The position numbers and the translations under genes are program-made. Shown piece after piece: positions 41,691-49,650 of a DNA stretch of 64,000 nt. The stretch covers positions 3,327,501-3,391,500 of the forward strand of contig NZ_CP110009.1 of the NCBI RefSeq assembly GCF_025947305.1, read 5' to 3'. This DNA is from Flavobacterium sp. N3904. GTDB lineage: Bacteria > Bacteroidota > Bacteroidia > Flavobacteriales > Flavobacteriaceae. Below the pieces are notes generated by a model, which was not told the origin of the DNA, made no database searches, and saw only the letters and a list, made by a program, of their open reading frames with translations. Numbering within the stretch: the stretch's first letter is position 1; each line of letters begins with the position of its first letter.

Positions 41691-44492
41691 TTAGTTTTGT
41701 TTAATTTCTCCTCCGCCCATTTTGCTGAAATCCCAGCTTACAGAGAACATAAAGTATCTTTGGATAGTGGTATAAGTACTTTGGTTGATATTTCCATTTA
41801 ATGCAAAACGATTAAATCCTACATTTTGATTCAAAAGATCTCTTCCCGTTATAGAAACTCTTAAATTATCTGATTTTAAAAATTTTTTTGTGATAGAGGC
41901 ATTCCAAATAAAACGTTCAAAAGTTTCCGGAATCACTTGCGTTTTTCCATTATATTGGTAATTACCATCTGTGCTGATTTCTAGTTTGAAAGGTAATTGT
42001 ATACTGGACCAGAAATTTCCATTAAAACCCCAGCCATTACTATGACTATTTTCGTTGATGCTTGCATCAGCAACATTGTAAGTAGGTCCGAAGCTAGTAT
42101 TAAAATTATATTTTTTTTCTTTATTCTTTGATAAGTTTAAATTAAAAGAATAAATTGAATTTTTAGTTTGATTCAGTTGTGTATTGATGTAATTATAGTT
42201 TAAATTTTTGTTGGCGCTTAAGCCAATTCCTGCTGTCATGTCTATGGCTTTGATTGTTTTGCCAAAATTACCGTTTAAATTATAACTTGTTGCAGCTTTG
42301 TTTTTTAGGTTTACAAATTGTGATATACTTTGTCCTCTATCATTTGTAACCACATTACTTATTATTGGATCTAGCGTGAAATTATACGATCCATTAACCG
42401 AAAAATATTGATTGCTAAGTACTTTATACGAATAATAATTTCCCCTAAAATTATTTTTAAAAGATGGATCTAAATTTGGATTACCCACAATCGTATTTAA
42501 TTGGTTTTGATTATTTGCTATCGGCTGTATTTGATCTAGTGTCGGCTGATCGGTGTTTCCGTTATACGATAGACGCAGTACTTCTCTTTGTTTAAAATTA
42601 TATTGATAGCTTATCTGAGGCATGTAGTTGACAAATTTTTGCTTAAAAGAACTATCTGTATAAACATCATATTGTTTAAAGTTTACACCGCTAAATTTAG
42701 AACCAAAAGAAAAAACAGTTTTATTTTTTTTGTAATTAAAAATCGCTCCAAGCTGGTTTATCGTTTGGTCTAATTCATAATTATTACTAAAGATGGGATC
42801 CAAAACATTATAATCGCCATTTGAAGACTGATTAAAAGATTTACGATCAGCTTTTCCGCTGCTAGCGCTGAATCCATAATTAAGAATTGCTGTTAGACTT
42901 TTGGATAGGGGTTCGGTATAGATTAAATTTGATTTAAAAGCTGTATTGCTAATATTATTGACTTTATTTTGATCGACTACTTTGGTACTATCTGGACTAA
43001 TTACCGATGTTGTATAAAATTCAGCTCTAGAATTTAAATATCCATCACTTTTGCTATCTGTACTTGATTGGTTTAAATTAAGAGAAAATGTTCGGCCCGT
43101 TTTTTTAAGTCTTTTGGTTAATAAAAAATTCATATTGAATATTTTATCATCAACATCGTTTGTAGTTGTCTGTTTCGAATTATTCAATTGGTTACCTTGT
43201 TCGTCGGTACCTTTTCGCATTTCTGCATCACTTGAATTACTATTTTTAAATAATCCATCTACATTTAATTTTAAAGTTAAAGTAGTATCAATTTTAATTT
43301 CATAAGCGAGGTCAAGTTTATTTTTAGTCATGTTTTTCTCAAAAACCTTGTCTGCAGTATTATAAATACTGGTTGAACTTAAATTTTGCTGGTTAATATC
43401 AGTGCGATTTCCTGAAAGTTTGATATCGCCAATTTTATAATTTACATTGATAGACTCTTTATCGTTGTTCCATTTATTGTCAAAATGTATTCCGCCGGTT
43501 TGAGCTACTGGAATTCCTTCACCATTAAATTGTCCATCCCAACTTTCAAATTCATCATTTCCATTGTTTGAAAAATTAATACCGCCGTCATCAGTTACTT
43601 GATAACTGCTTTGGCCATATTTATCTTTATCTCCCCATCCTAATCCTACTTGTCCTGTGTTGCCTACGATGCCATAAGCTGCTATTTTTTTCTTATCCCA
43701 AAACTTATTAAACATGGCTTGCCCTTTGTAAAAATTATCAGTTCCTTCTCCTAGTTCTACTTTCCCGAAATGACCATTCTTTTTGTCTTCTTTAAGTTTA
43801 ACATTTAGAGTTTTGGTTTTCTGACCATCATCAATTCCTGTAAAAGCGGCTTGGTCACTTTTTTTGTCGTACAATTGTACTTTATCAACCATGTCCGCAC
43901 GTAAATTTTTTGTAACTAAAGTGGGATCATCACCAAAAAATTCTTCACCATCAACCAAAACTTTGGTTACAGTTTCGCCTTGAGCGGTAATTTTTCCGTC
44001 CTTATCAATTTGTATTCCTGGGAATTGTTTTATCAGATCTTCCACTTTTGCATTAGGTTCTATTTTAAATGCTTTTGGATCAAATTCTAACGTATCTCCT
44101 TTGATTTTCATGGCGGCTCTATTGCCTTTTATAATTACTTCGGATAGTAATCTTCCTTTATCAGCCAAATTAATTTTACCATAATCTTGGATTAACTTTG
44201 TGGAATCAACAGAAAATTGATCTACAAAATCAGCATATTTGGGATAAGTAACCAGTAAAATAAATTTACCGGCCTTAATATTATTCAACTCAAAATAACC
44301 ATTTTCTTTGGCTCGGGTAAATTTTACTAAAATGGAATCTTGTGCTCTTAACAAAGAGACTGATGCATTCGTTAAAGTAGAATTGTTTATGGTATCTGTT
44401 ACATATCCTTTAACTGTGCCTGATATTTGTGCCTGTAAAGTATTTGATAAAAAAAGAAAGCAACATAATGATAATAGAATTGTTTGTCTCAT
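41691..44492 (-). CDS. TonB-receptor-like outer-membrane beta-barrel protein
   Basis: A 933-residue exported outer-membrane protein with a signal peptide ending NTLQAQ. A carboxypeptidase-regulatory-like Ig domain (about 23-115) is followed by a plug-like region (about 120-230, with VTKVLVDGEEFFGDDP) and a C-terminal beta-barrel of the OMP_b-brl_3 type. It probably imports or exports a peptide or small ligand with the GLPGLI protein. The two genes form a unit lying between traD and traE, a foreign position within the tra operon. Confidence 0.9.
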   Translation of the reverse strand: MRQTILLSLCCFLFLSNTLQAQISGTVKGYVTDTINNSTLTNASVSLLRAQDSILVKFTRAKENGYFELNNIKAGKFILLVTYPKYADFVDQFSVDSTKLIQDYGKINLADKGRLLSEVIIKGNRAAMKIKGDTLEFDPKAFKIEPNAKVEDLIKQFPGIQIDKDGKITAQGETVTKVLVDGEEFFGDDPTLVTKNLRADMVDKVQLYDKKSDQAAFTGIDDGQKTKTLNVKLKEDKKNGHFGKVELGEGTDNFYKGQAMFNKFWDKKKIAAYGIVGNTGQVGLGWGDKDKYGQSSYQVTDDGGINFSNNGNDEFESWDGQFNGEGIPVAQTGGIHFDNKWNNDKESINVNYKIGDIKLSGNRTDINQQNLSSTSIYNTADKVFEKNMTKNKLDLAYEIKIDTTLTLKLNVDGLFKNSNSSDAEMRKGTDEQGNQLNNSKQTTTNDVDDKIFNMNFLLTKRLKKTGRTFSLNLNQSSTDSKSDGYLNSRAEFYTTSVISPDSTKVVDQNKVNNISNTAFKSNLIYTEPLSKSLTAILNYGFSASSGKADRKSFNQSSNGDYNVLDPIFSNNYELDQTINQLGAIFNYKKNKTVFSFGSKFSGVNFKQYDVYTDSSFKQKFVNYMPQISYQYNFKQREVLRLSYNGNTDQPTLDQIQPIANNQNQLNTIVGNPNLDPSFKNNFRGNYYSYKVLSNQYFSVNGSYNFTLDPIISNVVTNDRGQSISQFVNLKNKAATSYNLNGNFGKTIKAIDMTAGIGLSANKNLNYNYINTQLNQTKNSIYSFNLNLSKNKEKKYNFNTSFGPTYNVADASINENSHSNGWGFNGNFWSSIQLPFKLEISTDGNYQYNGKTQVIPETFERFIWNASITKKFLKSDNLRVSITGRDLLNQNVGFNRFALNGNINQSTYTTIQRYFMFSVSWDFSKMGGGEIKQN

Positions 44493-45084
44493 TAATTGGT
44501 TGTGGTTTTTTGAAAAGAGGCATTATAGTTCGATTCTATTTTTGAGAAATAGAAATAAAATGCTCTTGTTGTGTAATTTGTTTTTTAAGTATGCACGATT
44601 GTAGACTCTAAAATAGAAATTGAAATAGCACCCTTTGATACAGGATTGCTGAAGTATAGTGACATGATTTTATAAAATTCATAATTTTTTTTGCGAGGTT
44701 TTGATTGTTAGCGGTGTAAATTTTAACGATTTTAATTAATGATTGTTACTATAATAGTAAATATAAATATGGTTCAAAAATAGATAAAAATACTACAATA
44801 TTAATAAAGACTTTACTTTTATTATCATGATTAATTATTTATTTTTAGAATCATTTTTTTGTAATATTTTCAATGTTAAGCTGATCTTAAATTCTTGAAT
44901 GGAGGTTCATCTACGTTGATTACGATTTCGTCCTGATTATCTGCAGAGTGCTGCTGGAACTACTACTATTATAGTTGGCTATGTTTTTCCATTTGATCTA
45001 TAAAATTACATAGTATGATAATGGACATCCAAACAAAAAGTAGAACTAAGGTAAAAAGTATATTTTTACTACAAAAAATAATGA

Positions 45085-45108
45085 TCCTTGATGGAGTTCG
45101 AACCGAAA
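45085..45108 (-). other. tRNA 3'-end-like fragment 1
   Basis: On the minus strand it reads GGTTCGAACTCC followed by a short acceptor-like end. GGTTCGAA is the T-loop consensus of tRNAs, but the 5' portion of a tRNA is absent and the T-stem does not pair. It may be a recombination scar. Confidence 0.3.
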
Positions 45109-45172
45109 TTGCCCTCAAATACTGACTTTGTGAAATAGAAAAAATTTCGAAAGGATTTTCGAAACATAAAAA

Positions 45173-45210
45173 AAGCCTGAGGATCTATGTTCTCAGGCTT
45201 TTGTTTTTTT
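45173..45210. terminator. Hairpin terminator between tRNA-like fragments
   Basis: The perfect 9-bp stem AAGCCTGAG / CTCAGGCTT has a 10-base loop and is followed by TTGTTTTTTT on the plus strand. A run of A on the other side permits termination in both directions. Confidence 0.85.
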
Positions 45211-45211
45211 A

Positions 45212-45236
45212 TAGTGACCATGGAGAGATTTGAACC
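45212..45236 (-). other. tRNA 3'-end-like fragment 2
   Basis: The minus strand reads GGTTCAAATCTCTCC then ATGGTCACTA, resembling a T-loop with the 3' side of T-stem and acceptor. The 5' half is missing. Its position directly beside the traD stop (45260) hints at an insertion boundary. Confidence 0.3.
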
Positions 45237-45259
45237 TATTAATTTTATTTACAACTTAT

Positions 45260-45892
45260 TCACACAAAATCTCCAATATCAAAATCCTCCCAATCATTTT
45301 TCAGCAAAAAAGAAGAACCGGAATTAGTTTCAGAAGAAAGACAACCATCCAATAGCTCAGCTATTTTACGAGAAGCACTTTCCATAGAATTTTCCAGTAG
45401 GCTGAATAATTCGGTTCCCTGTATTTTCTGAACTATGGCAACCGCTGTTTCCTTTTGAGATGGCTCCAAATTTTCTTTTTGCAGCAACATCCCCACAGAG
45501 CTTAGTTCTTCAAAGGTAACCCCTTGGGCAAAACCGTTATTTCCATCAGATATTCCATACTTGTTCCATTCTTCTTCCTCTTCCTCAAAATCAGGTATAT
45601 TTCCAAAAACTTCTTCCAGCTCTTCCTGCGGAATTTGCATATCAACATCTTCATCGTCGATTTCAAAATCAAAATTATCATTTTCCTGCTCCTGCTCTTT
45701 AATTAGGCTTTTAGTGACGCCCTTTGGCACTGATAGACTTCTCATAGGTTTGGGTTGCCCCATAATATCGGGTAGGTTCGGATTAATTTTTTCCTGCATT
45801 GTTTTTTCCTCCGCCCTTTTCATGATAACAATCTTATCCTGTAACAGCAAAACAATAATTAGGAGCAGGCATATAACGATTACTGTTTCCAT
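45260..45892 (-). CDS. traD: Conjugal transfer protein TraD-like
   Basis: A 210-residue protein with a single N-terminal membrane helix (about 3-17), a very acidic centre (DFEIDDEDVDMQ and EEEEEEW) and a helical C-terminus. This matches the TraD protein of Bacteroidetes conjugative elements in layout and position. Role not established. Separated from traE by the 5-kb GLPGLI/receptor insert. Confidence 0.75.
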   Translation of the reverse strand: METVIVICLLLIIVLLLQDKIVIMKRAEEKTMQEKINPNLPDIMGQPKPMRSLSVPKGVTKSLIKEQEQENDNFDFEIDDEDVDMQIPQEELEEVFGNIPDFEEEEEEWNKYGISDGNNGFAQGVTFEELSSVGMLLQKENLEPSQKETAVAIVQKIQGTELFSLLENSMESASRKIAELLDGCLSSETNSGSSFLLKNDWEDFDIGDFV

Positions 45893-45894
45893 AA

Positions 45895-46311
45895 TTATAA
45901 GATAGGTTTGTATTTAGCGTTGTAACTTGTGGTAATCTGCTCTCCAAATTCCTGAAAATGATATTCGAGAAGATTGTCCAGGTAGGCGTAAATGGTAATC
46001 TTGTCCTCCCCTATTACCTGAACAATCCGAGAGAGTTTCTCATGAAAGTCCGGTCGGATATATACCGTTTTGCCATCACGGGCATTGGTGTCAGGCCTTT
46101 TGAAAAATATACTTTCGTAATCCTGATCATTTACTTTTTTGCCTTTGTTCCGTTCCTTCAATAAAGTCTTTTCCTGCAATGGTTTTATCGGAGTTTCGGG
46201 TTCTTCCTGTGGAAGTTGTAATCCCTCCTTCTTTATTCCCTCTACCATCAAATTCATCATTAACTCTTCGTTGATTTCTGGAATTGCTTTTTTCTTATTG
46301 TCTTTTTCCAT
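45895..46311 (-). CDS. DUF3408 protein (TraB/TraC-like)
   Basis: A 138-residue protein with a disordered Lys/Glu-rich first half and a C-terminal DUF3408 domain (about 75-135: YIRPDFHEKLSRIVQV, YAYLDNLLEYHF). The C-terminal part resembles ribbon-helix-helix DNA-binding proteins. It lies between traA and traD and may act with ParA in element partition or transfer control. Confidence 0.82.
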   Translation of the reverse strand: MEKDNKKKAIPEINEELMMNLMVEGIKKEGLQLPQEEPETPIKPLQEKTLLKERNKGKKVNDQDYESIFFKRPDTNARDGKTVYIRPDFHEKLSRIVQVIGEDKITIYAYLDNLLEYHFQEFGEQITTSYNAKYKPIL

Positions 46312-46315
46312 GCTA

Positions 46316-47083
46316 TTACAATTGAACGATTCTTAAAAATTCCGTCATGAACTGGTCTAAGCGGCAAGCATTCATCAACCGTTCATCGGGAGGTATTAAA
46401 GTTGACCGAAAAACAGTTTTGGCACCCGCTTCACTCTCCTTGCGGAAACGTGTGCTGTTCATAATCTGACATTGCATCAGACTTAAGCCCAACTCATCAA
46501 TCAATTTATTATAAACATCGTACAGGGGCGAGCGTTCACGACCATCTACCTGATTCCAAAACAGATTAATGGTTTCAATGGAGGTTTCTCCTTTTTTCAT
46601 AATAACATCCTTCATCAGCTGGGTAAAAATGAGCGTACTTTCCATAACTACACGATCAGCTACAATAGGCGTGAAAATATGGTGCATCCCCGCCAGAGCT
46701 TTCAAAATACCGGGAGTGTTTACTGTTCCCGGAAGGTCAAAAAAGATAAAATCAATTGGAACGGAATTGGATTCTAAAAAATCATGCGCAGCCTCCAATA
46801 CACCTTCAGCTTTATGCTGAATGATCGGATAAGCTTTTTTGTTAATTGTCGTAAATTGTTTGAATGCCGCTCTTTTTAAAAACTCATTTTCCATCACCAT
46901 AGCCAAATCACGAGTCTTCATTTTCATTAAACTATGTTGTGGAAAGTCGGCATCAAATACTGCGACATTGTAGCCCAAACGATAATGCAGCGTACTGGCC
47001 GCAAGAGCTGTAAAGGTGGTTTTGCCTACACCTCCCTTTTGGGAAGAAAAAGCAATGAATACTGTTTTGTGTTCTGTTTTCAT
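46316..47083 (-). CDS. traA: ParA-family ATPase (TraA)
   Basis: A 255-residue ParA/MinD-type ATPase with the deviant Walker A KGGVGKTT at 16-23, DADFPQHS with the Walker A' Asp, and FDLPGTV downstream. In Bacteroides conjugative transposons this gene begins the tra operon (traA). Likely involved in partition or regulation of the element. Palindrome-rich DNA upstream may hold its binding sites. Confidence 0.92.
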   Translation of the reverse strand: MKTEHKTVFIAFSSQKGGVGKTTFTALAASTLHYRLGYNVAVFDADFPQHSLMKMKTRDLAMVMENEFLKRAAFKQFTTINKKAYPIIQHKAEGVLEAAHDFLESNSVPIDFIFFDLPGTVNTPGILKALAGMHHIFTPIVADRVVMESTLIFTQLMKDVIMKKGETSIETINLFWNQVDGRERSPLYDVYNKLIDELGLSLMQCQIMNSTRFRKESEAGAKTVFRSTLIPPDERLMNACRLDQFMTEFLRIVQL

Positions 47084-47181
47084 TTTTAACTGTATTTAAT
47101 TATTTACTTAGATCACTGCACATGTACATATTTATATACGATTGTTGATATGTATGTAATGCTTTAGAAAGCTATGCACCC

Positions 47182-47209
47182 ATTCAAGCAGCTATTGCTC
47201 TGCTTGAAT
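47182..47209. repeat. 10-bp perfect inverted repeat upstream of traA
   Basis: ATTCAAGCAG (47182-47191) and CTGCTTGAAT (47200-47209) around an 8-base loop. A candidate regulator or partition-protein site. Confidence 0.7.
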
Positions 47210-47225
47210 ACTGACATATGTAGGT

Positions 47226-47253
47226 CTATCTTTAGATAGCTATACCTATAGCT
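47226..47253. repeat. Two adjoining short palindromes
   Basis: CTATCT-TT-AGATAG (47226-47239) overlaps AGCTATA-CC-TATAGCT (47238-47253). The compact, overlapping layout suggests protein-binding sites. Confidence 0.6.
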
Positions 47254-47648
47254 TTGTATCATCAGACCTATCTATGTACAAACCCAAGTCTGTAAATTGG
47301 CACTTATGCAACTATGTAATTTTATAACCTCATCTGCATTTATCAACATCCATACGCTTGTATATACATAAGCGGTCGCATACCTAATTGAGGAATTACG
47401 TACCAACATAGTTACCTGATTACATCCGCTGGCAGATACAAAGAAATGCAGATATATACGTCCTTATATTAAGGTGGAACCCATTAGCCTTCATTGGCAC
47501 AATTTGGCACTGGCACACAGTGCAGTACTCTTGTAAAGAGATATTTACTTTGCAATGTGATTTTTACTAATGAATTTATGCAAAAGCATTTCGAAAGATT
47601 AGGTTATAAAGTGAACGGCCCAAAGCCGTTTTTCCCTGCTTCATTTAA

Positions 47649-47743
47649 TCCGTCCCGCAGGGCGGATTTTTGTGTTCGCCAGAACACGGCAAGTTGTGTT
47701 TTGAGGCACTCGAAACCGAGTTCGTGCCTCAAAACAACTTGCC
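47649..47743. other. Triple-hairpin cluster, candidate origin of transfer
   Basis: In order: ATCCGTCCC/GGGCGGAT (47649-47668), GTGTTC-GCCA-GAACAC (47672-47687) and a ~20-bp stem with GGCAAGTTG...GAGGCAC (47688-47709) and GTGCCTC...CAACTTGCC (47724-47743). It lies 62 bases upstream of the MobC-like gene, the usual place for oriT. Inference by position and structure. Confidence 0.5.
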
Positions 47744-47804
47744 CTGCTGGGGGCTGAAAACCCTTCCGAAGTCAGGCTTTTTTGCTGGAGTTAAAAATGG
47801 AATA

Positions 47805-48239
47805 ATGATGAAAGAAAACAATATTAGAAAACAGAATAAAGGCGGACGAATACCAAAGAGTGATCCGAGTATTCACCGCCACGTTTTTCGTCTTACGGAA
47901 GAAGAGAATGCAAAATTTTTATCCCTTTTTGAAGCGTCGGGAATGACCAATAAAGCGAAATTCATCATTTGCGTACTGTTTGGAAAGGAGATTAAAACAA
48001 TCAAAATTGACAAAGGGATGTTGGATTTTTATATGCGGTTGACTTCTTATCATAGTCAGTTCCGCTCCATTGGCGTGAATTACAACCAGATTGTAAAGCT
48101 ATTGTACCGTAATTTTTCAGAAAAAAAGGCGGCCGCATACCTCTACAAATTGGAAAAACAGACGGCTGAATTGGCTGTATTGTGTCAAAAAATCATTCAG
48201 ATCGCAGAAGAATTTGAAGCAAATCATTTGAAAAAATAG
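47805..48239 (+). CDS. Mobilization accessory protein (MobC-like)
   Basis: A 144-residue relaxosome protein. The start at 47805 (MMKENNIRK) follows GGAG at -14, whereas a longer reading would run through the hairpin cluster. The MobC-like motif SIGVNYNQIVKLL is near residue 83. It probably binds oriT with the relaxase encoded next. The stop is 7 bases before the relaxase start. Confidence 0.85.
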   Translation: MMKENNIRKQNKGGRIPKSDPSIHRHVFRLTEEENAKFLSLFEASGMTNKAKFIICVLFGKEIKTIKIDKGMLDFYMRLTSYHSQFRSIGVNYNQIVKLLYRNFSEKKAAAYLYKLEKQTAELAVLCQKIIQIAEEFEANHLKK

Positions 48240-48246
48240 TATTGAA

Positions 48247-49551
48247 ATGATAGCCAAAATCGGAAGAGGGAGCAATTTATATGGAGCTTTGGCTTACAAT
48301 CAGCTCAAAGTGGAAAAAGAAAATGGACAAATTCTTTTTACAAACAGAATTATAGAAACACATCACGGGAATTATTCGGTTGCACAATTAGCCCAATCTT
48401 TCGAACCTTATCTGATAGCCAACCGTAATACTGAAAAGCCGACCTTGCATATTTCTCTCAATCCCGATCCCAAGGATAATATAAATGATGAAAAGTTCAA
48501 ACTGATGGCCCAAGAGTATATGCAGGAGATGGGTTACGGAGAACAGCCTTTTGTAGTATTCAAACACACAGATATTGATCGCACCCATGTCCATATTGTA
48601 TCGGTCTGCGTGGATGAAGATGGCAAAAAGATTTCGGATAAATTCGAAAAAAGACGATCTATGAGCGTATGTCGTGAACTTGAAAACAAATACGGACTGC
48701 AATCCGCTACGGAGAAAGGACATCGACAGAATGACAAGATTTTCCGTCCCATAAATTACCAAACAGGAGATATAAAAAGCCAGATTGCCTCGGTTGTCCG
48801 TTATCTGCCAAAATATTATCAGTTCCAGACTTTGGGTGAATACAATGCCTTGCTTTCCCTGTTCAATATTACCACTGAAAAAGTGGAGAGCGAGTTTCAT
48901 GGAAAAATGCAGCACGGTTTATTATATATTCCTTTAAAAGAAAATGGAGAACGAGCCGGACATCCTCTCAAGGCATCCCTATTCGGTAAAGGTGCAGGAC
49001 TGCCGGCTTTGGATTTGCATAGTGCGAAATGCAAAGAAACCTTAAAAGACAGCGGAGCAAAAACCATCCTTAAAACTGCCATTACTATTGCAGTGCAATC
49101 AACAGACAATGAAAAGGATTTTAAAAAGCTGTTAGCAGAACAGGGCATCAATACAGTAGTTCGTAAAAATGAAACAGGGCGCCTATATGGCATCACTTTT
49201 ATTGACCATAATTCCAAAACAGTTTGGAACGGCTCCCGTTTGGGTGCAGCATTTGCCGCCAATCCTTTTAATGATTATTGGAACCATAACATTAAACCGT
49301 TTATAAAAGAATCTGAAGAACACCAGTCTAAATATTTTCAGCAAAACACTGCAAATGATCTACCGGCAGAAAAGCTCCACGAATTGTTCGACTTTCTGAA
49401 TAAAGAAACCACCACTTTCAATTCAGAGGAAACTCATATCATAGAAAGCTTGGGAGGATTGTTCCCCGAAGCACTGGGCGAAGATTACGAGGAACAGTAT
49501 TTTGCTAAAAAAATGAAGAAGAAAAGAAACCGCAAAAGAGATCACAAATAA
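48247..49551 (+). CDS. Relaxase / mobilization nuclease
   Basis: A 434-residue MOBP-type relaxase. The metal-binding triad is visible in KHTDIDRTHVHIVSV (H107, H114, H116); the likely nicking tyrosine is Y17 in GALAYNQLKV. It nicks oriT and pilots single-stranded DNA into the recipient. The C-terminal half (about 200-434) is of unknown role. It stands between the MobC-like gene and the coupling protein gene. Confidence 0.92.
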   Translation: MIAKIGRGSNLYGALAYNQLKVEKENGQILFTNRIIETHHGNYSVAQLAQSFEPYLIANRNTEKPTLHISLNPDPKDNINDEKFKLMAQEYMQEMGYGEQPFVVFKHTDIDRTHVHIVSVCVDEDGKKISDKFEKRRSMSVCRELENKYGLQSATEKGHRQNDKIFRPINYQTGDIKSQIASVVRYLPKYYQFQTLGEYNALLSLFNITTEKVESEFHGKMQHGLLYIPLKENGERAGHPLKASLFGKGAGLPALDLHSAKCKETLKDSGAKTILKTAITIAVQSTDNEKDFKKLLAEQGINTVVRKNETGRLYGITFIDHNSKTVWNGSRLGAAFAANPFNDYWNHNIKPFIKESEEHQSKYFQQNTANDLPAEKLHELFDFLNKETTTFNSEETHIIESLGGLFPEALGEDYEEQYFAKKMKKKRNRKRDHK

Positions 49552-49650
49552 CAGACAGCCAAGTACTGCCACTGACCGCCATCAACTGCCGCTTTTCCAA
49601 AGACAGTCTTTCAGCCTTTATATTCACGCCCGAACATTAAATATTTTAAA

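Larger units (their letters stand above)
44493..45259. other. 767-base spacer between the TonB-receptor gene and traD
   Basis: No gene is supported. It holds the receptor's promoter region, two tRNA-3'-end-like fragments (45085-45108 and 45212-45236) and a strong terminator hairpin between them. Confidence 0.6.
47084..47804. other. 720-base non-coding region, candidate oriT/partition region
   Basis: It separates divergent traA and the MobC-like gene. Two parts can be seen: a palindrome-rich stretch (47182-47369) near traA and a cluster of three hairpins (47649-47743) just before the MobC-like gene. No gene is supported; an open frame covering 47494-47757 has no protein-like character. Confidence 0.6.

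Noticed and set aside
44493..45259. A full tRNA gene near the traD edge
   Set aside because: Only T-loop-like 3' ends are present; no anticodon arm, D arm or 5' acceptor strand can be paired.
47494..47757. 87-codon open frame across the hairpin cluster
   Set aside because: Its product is Cys/Pro/Arg-rich and determined by the inverted repeats; the region fits a non-coding oriT better.
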